A stretch of DNA of 64,000 nt from Haliclystus octoradiatus (Eukaryota > Cnidaria > Staurozoa > Stauromedusae > Haliclystidae): positions 17,638,063-17,702,062 of the forward strand of contig OU744447.1 in the NCBI GenBank assembly GCA_916610825.1. The letters are read 5' to 3'. Numbering within the stretch: position 1 is the stretch's first letter; the number at the start of each line of letters is the position of its first letter. Shown one piece after another: positions 41,520-51,783 of this stretch. The translations under genes were made by a program, and so were the position numbers. The notes beneath the pieces were generated by a model. It was not told the DNA's origin, ran no database searches, and saw only the letters and a list, made by a program, of their open reading frames with translations.

Positions 41520-42779
41520 TTAATAGGAGGCATGATTGACACATAATCTACATCCAGAATTAATATGTTCTAGAACTTTCCTTTTCATGTCATTCACCTG
41601 CATTCTCAAAGATGACGCAACAGTATTTAATTCAATGTTTTTATCTTTCAAATGTTGAACACGAACTTCAAGTTGAGCTTCTCGTTCTAGTTTCTTCTTA
41701 CGGCATTTCGATGCAGCAACACGATTTTTCAATTTTTTACGCTCCCGTTTGACGATTTCTTGAACCTCTAAATCAATCGGTGGCACAGGGAGTACAGAAT
41801 ATCCCCCGTTTCCGGTATCCATATCCATCACATCCGATGAGGCATCAAACTTTGCATTAGCCAATTGCCGTTGCTTCAACATAAGACTAGCTTGGTTATC
41901 TGACATAGGGACCATTGTTGGTTTGAACGTATCTGCAGAGTGACGGTGCTTACCACCACTTATAATATCATCATCAAATAAACTTGTATGCGAAAATGAC
42001 AATTGATGGTTATCATGTTCCAAGTGTTGTTGTTGTTGCACACTAGTATAACCATGTAGATCATCAAACATTCCATTACTATTCATAATTGATGTTAGCA
42101 TATGATCATTATCTGTTGATTCTGGTACTTGTTGTAACCCTTCATCTTGCATTAGTGTGTTACCAGGTGCTGATCTAGGCCGTAATGTGTCCATGCTGCA
42201 AGATGACCGTCCCGCATTCGTTTCAATTCGTTGACGCCCTTGGCCAGCTAACAGTGACTCGAGGGCTTGATTTGTCTCCGTGATAAATTGTAATTCATGA
42301 GCAAATAAATTCGATGCATTTGGGTGCTGATGAAGATTGATATTAGATGAGTTACTCGTGCGGTTATCAAATTGTCCCGTTGTTGAATGGCGTTGTAAGC
42401 GATGGGGTATCTCGTGACCCCCATTGACCCCACTATTAGCGTAAGTATTAGCTCCGTTGATGACATGATTTTGTTCTGACATGATCAGCTTTTCTAATTC
42501 AGGTGATCCTAGTTTTAGCAGATTGAGATCAGGTGAGCCAAGCATAGGGGAATGACCCCCACCTTCTAATATGCTGTCAAAGCATTCTGGCAAAGGCTCA
42601 GATTCTAGGTTTAACTTCAAAGCAGCAGGATTGATGGCATTGGTTCTATGGATAGGCTGAAAAGACATCGTTTGCTGATGGTGTTGGTTTTGATGGGGTG
42701 ACATTCTCCCCATATGAGGAGTATTGAAAGGGCGATTATCACAGAACATATATTCCGTTGGCATGCCATGAGTTGCCAT
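41520..42779 (-). CDS. JUN: Jun, AP-1 bZIP transcription factor
   Basis: Nuclear transcription factor that dimerises with Fos or ATF proteins and binds TRE/CRE sites. Single uninterrupted reading frame of 419 residues, intronless like vertebrate JUN. Near the N-terminus LGSPDLNLLKLGSPELEKL (about residues 81-99) reproduces the JNK target region, with both Ser-Pro sites in the positions of human Ser63 and Ser73. A Gln/His/Asn-rich middle follows. The bZIP has a basic region at about 344-368 with KLKNRVAASKCRKKKLERE (the invariant N-x7-R pattern and the redox-type Cys), then leucine heptads to about 405 and HINSGCRLCVNHASY at the end. The start at 42779 is the first ATG; the upstream frame is open for at least 36 bp, but without an ATG. 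Other bZIP families are ruled out by the two SP sites plus the C-terminal NSGC motif. Confidence 0.96.
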   Translation of the reverse strand: MATHGMPTEYMFCDNRPFNTPHMGRMSPHQNQHHQQTMSFQPIHRTNAINPAALKLNLESEPLPECFDSILEGGGHSPMLGSPDLNLLKLGSPELEKLIMSEQNHVINGANTYANSGVNGGHEIPHRLQRHSTTGQFDNRTSNSSNINLHQHPNASNLFAHELQFITETNQALESLLAGQGRQRIETNAGRSSCSMDTLRPRSAPGNTLMQDEGLQQVPESTDNDHMLTSIMNSNGMFDDLHGYTSVQQQQHLEHDNHQLSFSHTSLFDDDIISGGKHRHSADTFKPTMVPMSDNQASLMLKQRQLANAKFDASSDVMDMDTGNGGYSVLPVPPIDLEVQEIVKRERKKLKNRVAASKCRKKKLEREAQLEVRVQHLKDKNIELNTVASSLRMQVNDMKRKVLEHINSGCRLCVNHASY

Positions 42780-44488
42780 TGACAATACAAAGATACTCTT
42801 CTGCTTAAAATATAAGTGTTATCTCCTCACAGCATAAAGCCAACCATTGCCAATCCTTATATCTCCATCTTTTGTCCTTCGGTGTTCTTGAGAATGTCTA
42901 ATACCTTGTTATTAAAGTACGATTTGCAAGAAGGAACAATCACGCACGCCTGTTTCATTTATGAGATCATACGAACACGTTGACGGGCTGGCTTTCCCGC
43001 CGTGTGACGTGCGCACACAATCAACGATTACCAACACGAGGGTTGATCACGCATATAAAAGCAACCCAAACGATAGAAAACAAAATTAATATAGATTAAT
43101 TTATAGCAAAATGTAAGAAATAATCTCAGCTCTGCTTCAAGTTTGGAGACGTTCTTGTGATCGTTTGATCTTTGAATGTCGCTGGGAAATGATCGTTTGA
43201 TCTAAAGGTCGTTAAAACAATCTAAAGTGCATGGGTGCGTCCACTGGAACCATTTGAGATGTGCTCTACTGACAGTGGCAGGTACCTGCGATCATTGAAA
43301 GCCGGTTTAATAGAATGTGGTCTTCTTCAAATGTAAATCGAAGAAGGGATCAGAAACGTTTCTGATTAAAACAACGATGTTATATGGAGATCATCAGTCA
43401 ACATCGTCTTAATAATGAAGGATGGAATGGATTGAAATTGGAGCAAAATCAGGAATGAAGAGCATTACAAAGAGATGATCAAGTTGTGTAGTGAAATGTT
43501 GAATATGCCTGAGGTCAAGTATTGAAGCCTCGTATAGGTTAAAAAAGCAAAGAACGTCCGTCACAGAGATCGCAGAGCATAATTATACTCTTATACAATT
43601 CTATACATGTGCGTCTCTGCACAAGTACAACTGAGCACGGTCACATTATTTTTATATCTATGGATGAAATTCAAGTTTGCTTTGAATTAAATATGATTCT
43701 CAGCGTTTTCGTGGTATCTCTGACATCAAATTAGATAAAAATTATAAAAAGACATTATAGGCCAATGACCCATTGAAATTCCCATGCATATTTACGATGA
43801 TAATATAAAAAATCGTATACTATCAAGAATTTCTTAATTCCATTCCAATCCAAAGCGATTCATCATCAAATGAAAACCGTGGAATTTGTCGCATTCCTCT
43901 TCATTTTTCTGTTCGCCAAGTAGCTATATACAACTACATGAATTATGAAGTAATTTAAGTCTACGTTTAAATGAATTACATTAAAAACCAATTGAAAATA
44001 AGCCAAGTCCAATAGTGTATATCGTATCTCCTCAAGCAACGCGACACGCACCTTTAATGTCTTAAATATACGGTTGGTGAGAATTAAGGCACATAACAAG
44101 TTTTCTAGTAGCAAATCAAATGAAGCTTGATTGTGAATTTGATATAATAATTATTCACCAATGTTTTCTGGATATAAGACATGTAAAAGATTGCCCTGGA
44201 GTCTTTCAATCTTCATCAGCACCCCAAATCTTTCACGTTAGATATTAGATTGTTATTATACAAATGCGAATCACAATATCTCCAACAATTTCATATTAGA
44301 CTTTTGAGATTTAAATAAAATTGAAAATATGAATGAATAATTTACAGGAAAGTGATCAGTAAGTCTAGATCACCATTTATAGAGGTCAACAAATTTAACA
44401 GCCTCTTTGAAATGAGGAGTGTGAGGATAGAAATGTTCATCGTAATATTGATCAAGTACTCACAACTCCATCATTTTTCATTAGTCTT
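42780..44488. other. Intergenic, JUN upstream region
   Basis: 1.7 kb between the JUN start and the TBCB stop. The part nearest JUN (42950-43070) is less AT-rich and contains motif-like sequences. 'atgatcgtttgatct' occurs twice (about 43157 and 43189). The rest, including 43866-44114, has only short frames that look random. Confidence 0.5.
42993..43012. promoter_or_regulatory. Candidate E2F- and CRE-like sites upstream of JUN
   Basis: TTTCCCGCC (E2F-like, 42993-43001) and TGACGTGC (CRE half-site, 43005-43012) lie about 220 bp upstream of the JUN ATG. Vertebrate JUN promoters are autoregulated through TRE/CRE-type sites, so the second motif is plausible. This is motif matching only. Confidence 0.3.
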
Positions 44489-47400
44489 TCACATTTCATC
44501 AATATCAAGCTCAGGGAAATCACCGACTGTCACTTGCGCTGGTTTTACAAAACCACCATATTTTGACGAACAAGTGAAGTATCGACGGCCTTTAACACTG
44601 AAAGTAAATAATTAAAAACAATTTAAAACGTATAAAACGAATCTGTAGGCTATCTTTTTATATTACCTGGCTTTCACTCACTTTCTAGCATAATATCAGG
44701 GTTGGGTATTTTTATAAATATTGACATTTTAAAAGTTTTATAGACTGTTTTACAGATCTGTGAGTATTTGTGAGAATTGCACCTCAGGTCAATAATGGAC
44801 ATTCACCACGATATCTATGAGGAAAAGAGTCACTCCTTCAAAAAAGAAGCATGACATTGTGATATTAAAAGTATAGTGAAGATAACACTGATTACCACTA
44901 TTGTCAGCTAGAAACGAAATAGATACAAAGACAATGATAATGATGATCAATTGTCATCTTTTCTTACCTGCCATCATTCTTTCCCGTTGGTTCATCATAT
45001 TCGATACCAATCCATGTACCAGGCTGAAAATCTGTTTCACCTACACAATAGTTACACATATACTTCAACAATCTTTTTCATTAATAAAACAATGGACATT
45101 TAGTCGAGAAAAAACATTTAACGAAGTATAATCAATACAACAACCAAATTTGGCTCTCCAATCACAGCGCATTTTTGAAAACTGAAACCTTAGTGAATTG
45201 GGCACAATGCAGTAGCTATTTAATTGTAAGCATGTGTCTTTCAGTAGTTTTTCAATGCTATGAGAAGAATCTAGATTAAAGTTTCTGGCGAATTTCAGTA
45301 CCATTTGAGTACCCGGTACCATTCAAGTGTGTTTTCAGTAGGTTTTTTGGTAGCGGTTTAGTATATCCGAGACTAAACGTGATTTGAGCACAGCCTATTG
45401 AAAATGATTGTCATAGGGTGTGGCTCTTTGTTTCGGTAACAGAACCACGGGCAAGATAATAATCAGTGCTATGCTTAGATAGCATTGGTTGTTTTTAGAA
45501 ACACAAACAATTGCTCAACGAGGGAGTAGTTGGGTATATGAACTGATAAGATAAACTTGAGGAATTATTATTGGAGATTAAATAATATAAATCAGATCTG
45601 TTTCCTTACCAACATATCGAACCGTCCCTCTCTTTTCTGGCTGACCCTTGACAACAACTTCACACCGACTGCCGCTTTCAATTTTACTACCAAGCTGTTT
45701 TTCCTGTTCATATTTAACTTCATCACTTTCTCTCTCCTTCTGAGCTTCATCTGAATACTTTCCAAGTTTATTCTTTAACATAAAACTCCTGACAGAATCT
45801 AGACAGTTGATTAAAAACAAAGATTAGGATCAATTGAAATACGTTGAAAACGAATTAACCCGGTGTGCATAATTAATAATTATAAAAATGCCATGTATCT
45901 AACAAGCTACAGTCATCTTTTTGTTTGTTTCCTAAATAGTAGCTATTATTGGAATGTTCGTTCCGCTAACAATACTACATGTTTAACTTTCAACGTCCCT
46001 CATGGGAAAGGGACTCTACTCTCTTAGGCATGGCGAGGTAAAACCACCTATGTTGACTCGCCAATCCGTTGCATACATTTTTAAGTGTGACTTGTGCAGT
46101 ACAAGTTATGTTGGCTTTACTTGCCCGCACCTTCATCAACGGATCGATAAAGATAAATATAAAGACATTGGACGCCATTTGAAAAACCATGTTTTAGATG
46201 CAGAGCACGCCTCCGAATACTTCCCGTTCTGGAACAATGCCGAACTAGAATGGACTGCCTATTATAGGAGATGTTGTTTATTGGTGAAATCAATCCAACC
46301 GTCCCTAAACAGGCAATCCAATTCTATCAAAGTAAAACTACTTTAAGTATTTATTTTAATAGTAAACCTTTATAATTGTAAATTTCACCCTGTAAATAAA
46401 TAGAACTCAATTTTTGTCCTCACCAAATTTGAAATCTACTATTTTAAATAGTCTTAACTTTACAAGCTGTTGAAGACTTTCTTCAAAATTCAAAACCAAT
46501 ATTTGCTTTTTATAAAATAGAGTGAGTGTCATCAAGTGTCATTAAAATTTTTATATTGAAATTGTGCCATTAGTACCTCAGTGAAAATACATCACTGAGA
46601 TCATGAATTGCTCACGACAACCTTATTAACAGTTCATGAAACAAATGATCGCTAGATTGCCTGTTTTTATGAGCTTTTCCATGAACAGTTCATGAAAACT
46701 GGGCCATTTAACGTTAACGAATGCTACAACATCAATAAAACAAAAATCAACAAAAGTAACAACATGTTGTTTTGTTTGAATACGGATTTCACAGAATTGT
46801 CTTGAGCCAGGTAAAACATTCAATGGCATTTGTGTTATGAAATTATCTGTGTGAACAGTGCTTCAAAAGAAGATGGCTGGACATGATTGAGTACATACTA
46901 TCATTATACTTATATTCCTATTAATATACAAGTTCCTCACTTGTTTTTTTGTTGTATTCTTCTTCATCTAGTTCAAATTTTTCAACTTTTGAGAGGTCAT
47001 CAAACATGCCTGTCTTCTTTGATGGGTCCAAATCAATTACCTACAGTTGTAGACACAGAACCATTTAGCTATCATTTCACTAAGAATGCAATTATCTATT
47101 TTCTTGAGAATGTATTGGTTAAAATAGGTCCAATGCTATAGTTTTGATGTTGTAATTGATCAAGACAAGCAAAAAGAGTTTACTTAAAGGAGCAAAAATG
47201 ACCGGCAGGCGTTACGCACTTAGGATCACGTGCGTGTTTATTGTTCATAACACAATGTACATTGTTGACATGAATTTATAACAGATTAGCCCTGCGTATA
47301 ACAATAGTTTCAAAGCGAGACGGTTGAATTACGCTAAGCATAAATTCAACTTGTGCTCGCAGCGGTTGCCGGTCAATCTTGTCCCTTTAATTACGGATAA

Positions 47401-50400
47401 AGAGATCAACTTTTTCATGGTATGCAATTTCAGTTGAATTAATTTACTTCCAAGAGATATTTAATCATCATCTTATGATATTTGATCATCATGGTGGGAT
47501 TAGCTCAGATGGCAGAGCAACCAAACTTCAGATTGGATCATATCTGATCGACTGTGGTTCAAATCCCCCTAAGGTCAACTCAGCCTTGACTTTATCTGAA
47601 ACATCAAATGAGTACCATCTGAGGATGGTGGATGGAATGGTCCAGACGAAATTGCATTGTGATTTGCTGCGGCGCATCGTTGCGCAATGACAATCAAGAT
47701 CTATCTGCCATCAAATCTGTTGAAATTGATCTGCAGTGTCGCGGCTGAGATCAATAAAGAGCGTTTAAAATCATTGCTCTTAGCGAAAAAAGCCACTCAT
47801 CTAGAAATAGAGGAGTGGTACGGGTGCCTTCGGTAGGGCGACACCGTCTACATTACTTACTTATCTTATTTGAGTTCAAAGAACACTATTCTGTAACTCA
47901 TGTATCTCCTAGAGGGAGGATTAGCTCAGATGGCGGAGCAACTGAACTTCAGAAAATCCACTGAAGGTCAACTCAGCCTCAACTTTATCTAAAACATCAA
48001 ATAATACCATCTAAGGATGGCGGATGGAACGGTCCAGGGAGAATTGCAGTGTTAGTAGCTGCGATGCATTGTTACGCATTGACAATCCAGGCCTATCTGC
48101 GATGAAATCTGTTGAAATTGATCTGTAGTGTCACAGCTGTGATTAGTAAAGAGCATTTAACATCATCGGTCTCAGTGAAAAGAGCCACTCCTCTAGAACT
48201 AGCAGAACAAACAAATGACAAATAACAAATGTCAAACTATCAAATACGGTACTCATCACTGATTAGCCTTGCACCATAGAAAACTTATGGGCAAACAAAA
48301 CAGATACCAATATAAAAAGTTAATTTCCTCTTGCCTCTTGATGTTTCTGTATGGCTGGTATTGATCAATTAACTTACGTGTATTCGGGTGACATAACAAA
48401 AACCTTGATGCGATCCAAATTTAGCATCATCATCATTTGCTGTGAATTTTAATTTATCATCTTCATCATAAAATTCCAATTTCATTGACCCAGATGCTGT
48501 GCCTGTGATCAATTCTAATTTCCCCTAAAAAAAATGAAGTAAATCAAGATATTAAGTACCTGGATTTGGTCACATACATATGTAAAGTATATTAGCTAGA
48601 AACCCATTCTGCGTATCATGCACTACATGGAGAATTAGATAAATTCCCTGTACATTCTTCCGATGTTGGCATTAAACCTTCGAAACCACTCAAGACATTA
48701 ACTGTGTAGCTTTCAGCACTAAAATCCTTAGAGGAAGGAATCCTTGTACTTGGAGCGCCAATTTCACGCTAGCCTACATCAATTCAACATTAAAATACAC
48801 CAAAAACTAGTTGAAAACTATAGAAAAATCCCAGGATCTATCTGTAGCATACACCAAGCTATTGAATAGCCAGATACGATTTACGTTGAACATACAGTGA
48901 AACCCCGTTAATATCACGACCGCGGTGCAAGCAAGAATCGTGATATTAAGCGGATCGTGATATTAAGCGGATCGTGATATTAAGCAGATTGACCACAGGG
49001 AGTACAAATAGTTCATGAAACAATAGAGGACAAAAGAAACAAGAAACAATAGAAATGGCGAACGCAGAATTAATAATCCGAAGTTCTGAGGCGGGTAACA
49101 AAATAGACATTTTTGTAAACAAACAATTTAGAAAACATTCAAATAAAATCAAGAATAGAAATAACAATAAGTACTGTACAGAATAAATGTAATATAAATT
49201 AGTAATTTAAAATGGTTAGTTTGCCCAGAGTCAGTCTTCTTCGACATTAGTTTACAGAATTCATGTGATGGTTTCAACGCGCTTCATGTTTCATCACGTC
49301 TGTTCGATCAATTAATTGTCATAGCAACAGAGTCTGAAATAGAACTAATGGCGCGTAACTTGAGATTTTCTTTGTTATGGTAATTAGGGGAATTCCCGCC
49401 ATTCAAACATTTAAACATGCAAAAGACGTCGCTTTGAAATATTTGTCGCGTGTTTGTTTCGTATTTTATATTTTGTCTAGTCAATCTATGGCTAAAAAGA
49501 GTGAAACCTAAAAGAAAATTTTCCGCCAATCAGGAAACAAACCATGTATCTATCATGTACTGAAAGAAAAGAAAAATCGCACACGGATACAGTACTTGTG
49601 TTCAATTTCTAAAGAACAACAAACCGTGTGATAATTACTTTCTAATAGCACTTCTTTGTTTGAATAACTTGCAGTATGTGATCAAATTCAAAGAAATCCA
49701 TTGATACAGGTGTCTTCGGTAGGGCGACACTGTCTACATTACTTACTTTTACACTATGGGTGACAATGACACAATGCAGAGAATGGACTGGCACAAAGGA
49801 ATGAATTCCGTACAAATTCTCAGAATAAATTCAAAAGTTGGTAGGGCTAAGACTGTTAAAATAAGGGCCTTAACCTAAAACAAAACAAATATTTCACTAA
49901 TTCTTCACTACAATGAGTCAGGATATTGCTAGCGGCAGGGGGCTCATTGCTGTACATTTTATTCGCTTAGGGGATATATCATCCTAGCTACAATACAGTC
50001 AGGGAGGGAGTCAGAGAGGGAGTGTAGTAGTACTAAACATTCAAAAGAACTGAGGCAAATCATCAAAGGCTACGAAATTAATTGTTATCAATTCATGATT
50101 TTATGACATAATTTAAGGGTTAACCGTTATTAGCCTTAAATAGGCACAAAGAAATTACCAGTTTATTCGGACATGTGATGTTCCACTGTCCTTAGACCTT
50201 AGGAATAGATATAATTTATAAATAGTAACCAAGAACTATGTTAGTTATGTTACTATAGAAGCAAAACTCAGTAAAAGCATCAATGATCAGAGCTCTCAGC
50301 TGACAGCTCTAAGCATATCTCTTTTGGAGGGAAAATACAGCATGGCAGCCTTGAAGGCTCTGTGAAAATACTGAAATCCTAGGGCCTTTATTCTAAGTGG

Positions 50401-50699
50401 CTGGTGTTTTCAAGCAAAGGCCACTTGACAGAAGACTGATGTGGAATCGGAACCGCAGAAATCAGATAGGTCTATTGATCATATTATGCTATTATGCTTA
50501 TGTTTATGCATATCCAAATGCAAACAGTGTGGCATGAAACATCCTTAAAAGTTGAAAAGGGAAAATAGCAAAATATGTGTACCCTAATACAATTAGTACT
50601 CACTTTCAGTTCTAATATGGAAAGATCACTTGCAAATCTTTTCTCTGAAGGAAAACCAGATAATGTTGAAGTAATTTGAAAATTATTAACGACCGCCAT
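44489..50699 (-). CDS. TBCB: Tubulin-specific chaperone B (tubulin folding cofactor B)
   Basis: Cytosolic CAP-Gly protein that works with TBCE to handle alpha-tubulin during heterodimer folding and dissociation. Exons: 50604-50699, 48378-48524, 46941-47040, 45610-45798, 44968-45040, 44489-44597; phases agree; 237 residues (human 244). An N-terminal ubiquitin-like domain covers about residues 5-85, with [21 protein letters not shown] charged linker follows with the conserved [23 protein letters not shown]-Gly domain runs from about 157 to 228 with [36 protein letters not shown] (the GKNDG tubulin-tail-binding motif) and [17 protein letters not shown]. The C-terminus ends in acidic DIDEM, comparable with the human -DEI tail that contacts the CAP-Gly groove. 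Intron 3 contains a Penelope-like fragment; introns 1 and 2 contain SINEs and a TTAA element. Confidence 0.96.
45960..46346 (+). pseudogene. Penelope-like element GIY-YIG endonuclease fragment
   Basis: An open frame opposite to TBCB, in its third intron, encodes a C-terminal domain typical of Penelope-like retroelements. [18 protein letters not shown] is a cysteine-containing GIY-YIG core (here YVG). It is followed by [18 protein letters not shown] and the closing [16 protein letters not shown]. The first motif residues differ from the usual GxxYIG, and no RT domain is found upstream (the sequence before 45960 is TBCB coding exon and intron), so this is a 5'-truncated remnant. Confidence 0.82.
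46605..46705. repeat. TTCATGAAC repeat family copy
   Basis: 'cagttcatgaaacaa', 'ccatgaacagttcatgaa' and 'actgggcca' match the elements at 35815 and 56100. In TBCB intron 3. Confidence 0.55.
47188..47386. mobile_element. Short MITE with TTAA target site
   Basis: The left end TTAA-AGGAGCAAAAATGACCGG and the right end CCGGTCAATCTTGTCCCT-TTAA form inverted ends of about 20 bp with TTAA on both sides (47184-47187, 47387-47390). TTAA is the piggyBac target, so a piggyBac-type MITE is likely. In TBCB intron 2. Confidence 0.7.
47494..47860 (+). mobile_element. tRNA-derived SINE, near full length
   Basis: The head is tRNA-like: box A TAGCTCAGATGG at 47501-47512 and box B GGTTCAAATCC at 47556-47566, the RNA polymerase III internal promoter pair. 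About 290 bp of unrelated body follow, ending 'ggtagggcgacaccgtcta' and 'cattacttac'. The same body recurs at 47914, 53620 (minus), 9960, 26650, 30060, 40786 and 49694. This is the best reference copy in the window. Confidence 0.85.
47914..48210 (+). mobile_element. tRNA-derived SINE with box B deleted
   Basis: Second copy in the same orientation 50 bp after the first. Box A is intact (ggattagctcagatgg), but the sequence jumps from 'gaacttcag' to 'aaaatccactgaaggtcaac', removing box B. The 3' end is cut at 'cactcctctagaac'. Without box B it should not be transcribed by Pol III. Confidence 0.8.
48894..48990. repeat. Tigger-like terminus with three 17-bp tandem copies
   Basis: CAGTGAAACCCCGTTAATAT starts after TA, like pogo/Tigger ends. 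'atcgtgatattaagcgg' is then repeated about three times (48937-48987). The right end of the element is not clear. Confidence 0.5.
49694..49748 (+). mobile_element. SINE 3' end fragment
   Basis: 'aggtgtcttcggtagggcg', 'acactgtctacattactt' matches the last 50 bp of the SINE at 47494-47860. In TBCB intron 1. Confidence 0.7.
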
Positions 50700-51783
50700 T
50701 TTGATAAGGGATAATAAAATGAGATGGAACTATGGATGGAACTGAGATTTGTTCCTTGGTTGAGAAGAGGTATGTTCAGGGGGCAAGGGGACTTTAACCT
50801 CTCAGAGCGTTGTCTGGTCGGATAGAACAGGTATGAAAAGGTTATAATATTTAAATGAAACAATCATTAAGTAATTTGTTGCAATCTATTGCCCCTGTGT
50901 TCACACATGTTGGTTACCTTGAGAAGCTTGTAATCTTAGATGATAAGATATTACATTGTAAGATCGAATTCAGACAGGCGTCTTAGATGTGATTGATATA
51001 AATAAATTTGAATTTGAATAACAATACCTATAGAAACTCATCTCTGATAATCTACTTGATGATAATACTGTATCTATCATTACTAATCATTAAAAGCCGA
51101 TTTAAAATTTATTTTCTTGTGTATACTATCATAAGGTGATTTAATTATGATCATTTTACATGTTTATTATAAACAGGCAGTGACTCCGATACAAAACAGA
51201 GCAGGAACGTCTGTCAGGTTTTGGTTCAGAGCGCCAAAACCTAAGCATTACAAATTATGTGAATTCTCTATTGATTTGTTCGAGTATTGACAGTATCTGA
51301 ATGTTTAGTCTTCTGCAATTTTTGAATACTGTATTTCCATTTTATCTGGCATACTTAGTTGAGGTTAGGCCTCTAAGTAAAAATATCTGTTTTCTTCTGA
51401 ATTTGCTTTAGCCTTCTGGAGTCTAGGATTGCATTTGCATGAGTCATACCATGCTCAGACACAATGCTAATGGATCTCATATGGTAGGCTAATATTAAAA
51501 CGTTGATAGCTTTGAATCATTGTGAAATTATCAAAAATATATATTTACCTTTGTGGAGGTTTATTTTATTATTGATTCATTCATTTGTTATGGACCCTGA
51601 TAAAATTATTAACCGGAAACTGCTTAGGTTAGAAATTTGACAGCTAAATAGAGAAAGGTGTAAGAAATTTAAAGAAACATATAACTATAACATATTTTAT
51701 GTGTTGATATTTTCGTAATTTTATGCAAATTATATGTTGTAAAGCTGATTCATAACTATTAAATTTATTTATCCGATATGTTG
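50700..51783. other. Intergenic, TBCB to ZNF277
   Basis: 1.08 kb with the TBCB promoter and the ZNF277 3' UTR. Minus-strand AATAAA occurs at 51764-51769 (only 15 bp past the ZNF277 stop) and at 51560-51570. Nothing else recognised. Confidence 0.5.

Noticed and set aside
43054-43061. TATAAAAG as the JUN TATA box
   Set aside because: It is oriented for plus-strand transcription while JUN is on the minus strand.
47475-47690. tRNA gene because of clear box A and box B
   Set aside because: No proper cloverleaf pairing and it continues into a dispersed repeat body, so it is a SINE head.
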